Origin: Betaproteobacteria bacterium
Lineage (GTDB): Bacteria > Pseudomonadota > Gammaproteobacteria > Burkholderiales > Casimicrobiaceae
Direction of reading: 5' to 3'
Assembly (NCBI GenBank): GCA_005888865.1
Contig: VBCL01000017.1
Coordinates: 1-22,687, forward strand
DNA length: 22,687 nucleotides
A program made the translations under genes and the position numbers. Each line of letters starts with the position of its first letter. Position 1 is the first letter of the stretch. Shown here piece after piece: positions 21,801 through 22,687 of this stretch. The notes under the pieces were generated by a model, which saw only the letters and a program-made list of their open reading frames with translations, did no database searches and had not been told where the DNA came from.

Positions 21801-22671
21801 GCTTCCGGAAGGGCCGCTAAGCGACGCTTCGCCCGACGCGGAGGCGTTGGTTAGCGGAAGCTCCTTTTACGCCGCGATGCGCATTCTGCCGTCGTCGCAG
21901 CGCCGCGCCATGTTCGAGATCTACCGCTTCTGCCGTGCGGTCGATGATATCGCCGATGGCCATGGCGACCGGAGCGCGCGCCTGGCGGAGCTCGCCCGGT
22001 GGCGCACGGATATTGACGCATTGTACGCAGGGAAGCCGCCAAGCCGTGTCCGGGCGCTGGTCGAGCCGGTTCGTGCCTTCGACCTGCAACGCGACGACTT
22101 CCTTTCGATCATCGACGGGATGGAGATGGATGCCCGCGCTGATATTCGCGCCCCCGATCTGGCGACGCTCGACCTCTACTGCGATCGGGTCGCCTGTGCC
22201 GTGGGTCGCCTCTCGGTCCGCGTGTTCGGCATGAGTGCGCAAGGCGGGGCGCCGCTCGCCTTCCATCTGGGTCGAGCGCTTCAACTCACCAACATTCTGC
22301 GCGATCTCGATGAGGATGCCGATCGGGGGCGGCTCTACTTGCCGCTCGAGGTGCTTCTTGCCGCAGGCATCGGCCAGACCGAGCCGGCGAAGGTTCTCGA
22401 TGACCCCCATCTGGCCGCGGCCTGCAGGGTTATCGTGGACAGGGCGCGCAGCCATTTTGCGGAGGCGCGTGGGCTCATGGCGAACCAGCCCTGGCGCCTC
22501 GTGCGAGCCCCGCGCCTGATGGCAACGGTCTATCAGAATATACTTAGCCGGCTGATCGCGCGTGGATGGGCACCGCCGCGGCGCCCGATCCGGGTGGGAC
22601 GCGTCACGCTCATGTGGATAGTGTTGCGAGACATACTGTTTCCAGCGAACCGCAGGAGAGGTCCGGACTGA
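21775..22671 (+). CDS. hpnD: Presqualene diphosphate synthase HpnD
   Basis: A 298-residue trans-isoprenyl diphosphate synthase of the squalene/phytoene synthase family. It joins two farnesyl diphosphates into presqualene diphosphate, the first step of the bacterial HpnD-HpnC-HpnE route to squalene. The two aspartate-rich motifs are FCRAVDDIADGHGD (52-65) and NILRDLDEDADRGRLYLP (173-190). The SGSSFYAAMRILP start, DGMEMDA and YCDRVACAVGRLSVRVFG favour HpnD over HpnC. ATG 21775 lies inside the hpnB end, and the stop overlaps the next start (TGATG). hpnC, often directly upstream, is not found in this window. Confidence 0.93.
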   Translation: MKSPDTATELPEGPLSDASPDAEALVSGSSFYAAMRILPSSQRRAMFEIYRFCRAVDDIADGHGDRSARLAELARWRTDIDALYAGKPPSRVRALVEPVRAFDLQRDDFLSIIDGMEMDARADIRAPDLATLDLYCDRVACAVGRLSVRVFGMSAQGGAPLAFHLGRALQLTNILRDLDEDADRGRLYLPLEVLLAAGIGQTEPAKVLDDPHLAAACRVIVDRARSHFAEARGLMANQPWRLVRAPRLMATVYQNILSRLIARGWAPPRRPIRVGRVTLMWIVLRDILFPANRRRGPD

Positions 22672-22687
22672 TGCATTTTTCGCAGAA
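22671..22687 (+). CDS. Start of the next gene in the hopanoid operon (partial)
   Basis: An ATG overlapping the hpnD stop by one base begins MHFSQ and runs off the window. GGAGAGG at 22655-22661 lies nine bases upstream, which supports a real start. Five residues cannot identify it; by operon habit it could be another squalene-pathway gene such as hpnC or hpnE, which is a guess. Confidence 0.6.

Noticed and set aside
1..22687. CRISPR array, insertion sequence or rRNA gene
   Set aside because: No regularly spaced repeats, transposase motifs or rRNA-like sequence were seen anywhere in the window.

Overview
The window is chromosomal DNA of a GC-rich Gram-negative bacterium, most likely a betaproteobacterium (Burkholderiales or Nitrosomonadales-like). 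The evidence is the gene order suhB / trmJ / cysE / iscR-iscS-iscU-iscA-hscB-hscA-fdx-iscX, the protein sequences, strongly G/C-ending codons, and a hopanoid gene cluster. I cannot name the genus from sequence alone.

Layout. 1-2.5 kb holds small stress-type genes: the end of an unknown gene, a DUF6328 membrane protein, a DUF6496 protein with a histone-H1-like basic tail (minus strand), a DUF3175 protein and a PfpI/DJ-1 family protein with a basic N-terminal extension. 2.7-5.9 kb holds a 2OG-Fe(II) oxygenase convergent with a secreted subtilisin-like protease carrying a C-terminal DUF5648-type region. 6.1-7.8 kb holds suhB (minus) divergent from trmJ (plus). 7.9-14.5 kb holds cysE and the complete isc operon: cysteine-synthesis entry enzyme, regulator, desulfurase, scaffold, A-type carrier, J/Hsp70 chaperone pair, ferredoxin and IscX. 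Then come a MAPEG family membrane protein, and serB and rnr on the minus strand. At 18.2 kb a tRNA-Leu(CAG) is followed at once by a decayed tyrosine-recombinase gene and a SAM methyltransferase of different character, which looks like the scar of an integrated element. The window ends in a hopanoid operon, hpnA-hpnB-hpnD, plus the first codons of another gene.

How the genes work together. CysE makes O-acetylserine for cysteine synthesis; IscS takes sulfur from cysteine; IscU/IscA, HscA/HscB and Fdx assemble and deliver Fe-S clusters; IscR senses cluster supply. I find an excellent IscR type-1-like site on the iscR promoter and a second, weaker one directly before cysE, suggesting that cysteine supply and cluster assembly are controlled together.

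Most notable observation. The iscA reading frame has an in-frame TGA exactly at codon 99, the conserved cluster-binding Cys99. The remaining eight codons of the canonical IscA tail are intact behind it, including Cys101, and the read-through length is exactly 107 residues. This may be a recent nonsense mutation, a sequence error, read-through, or selenocysteine recoding; no convincing SECIS hairpin is visible by eye.
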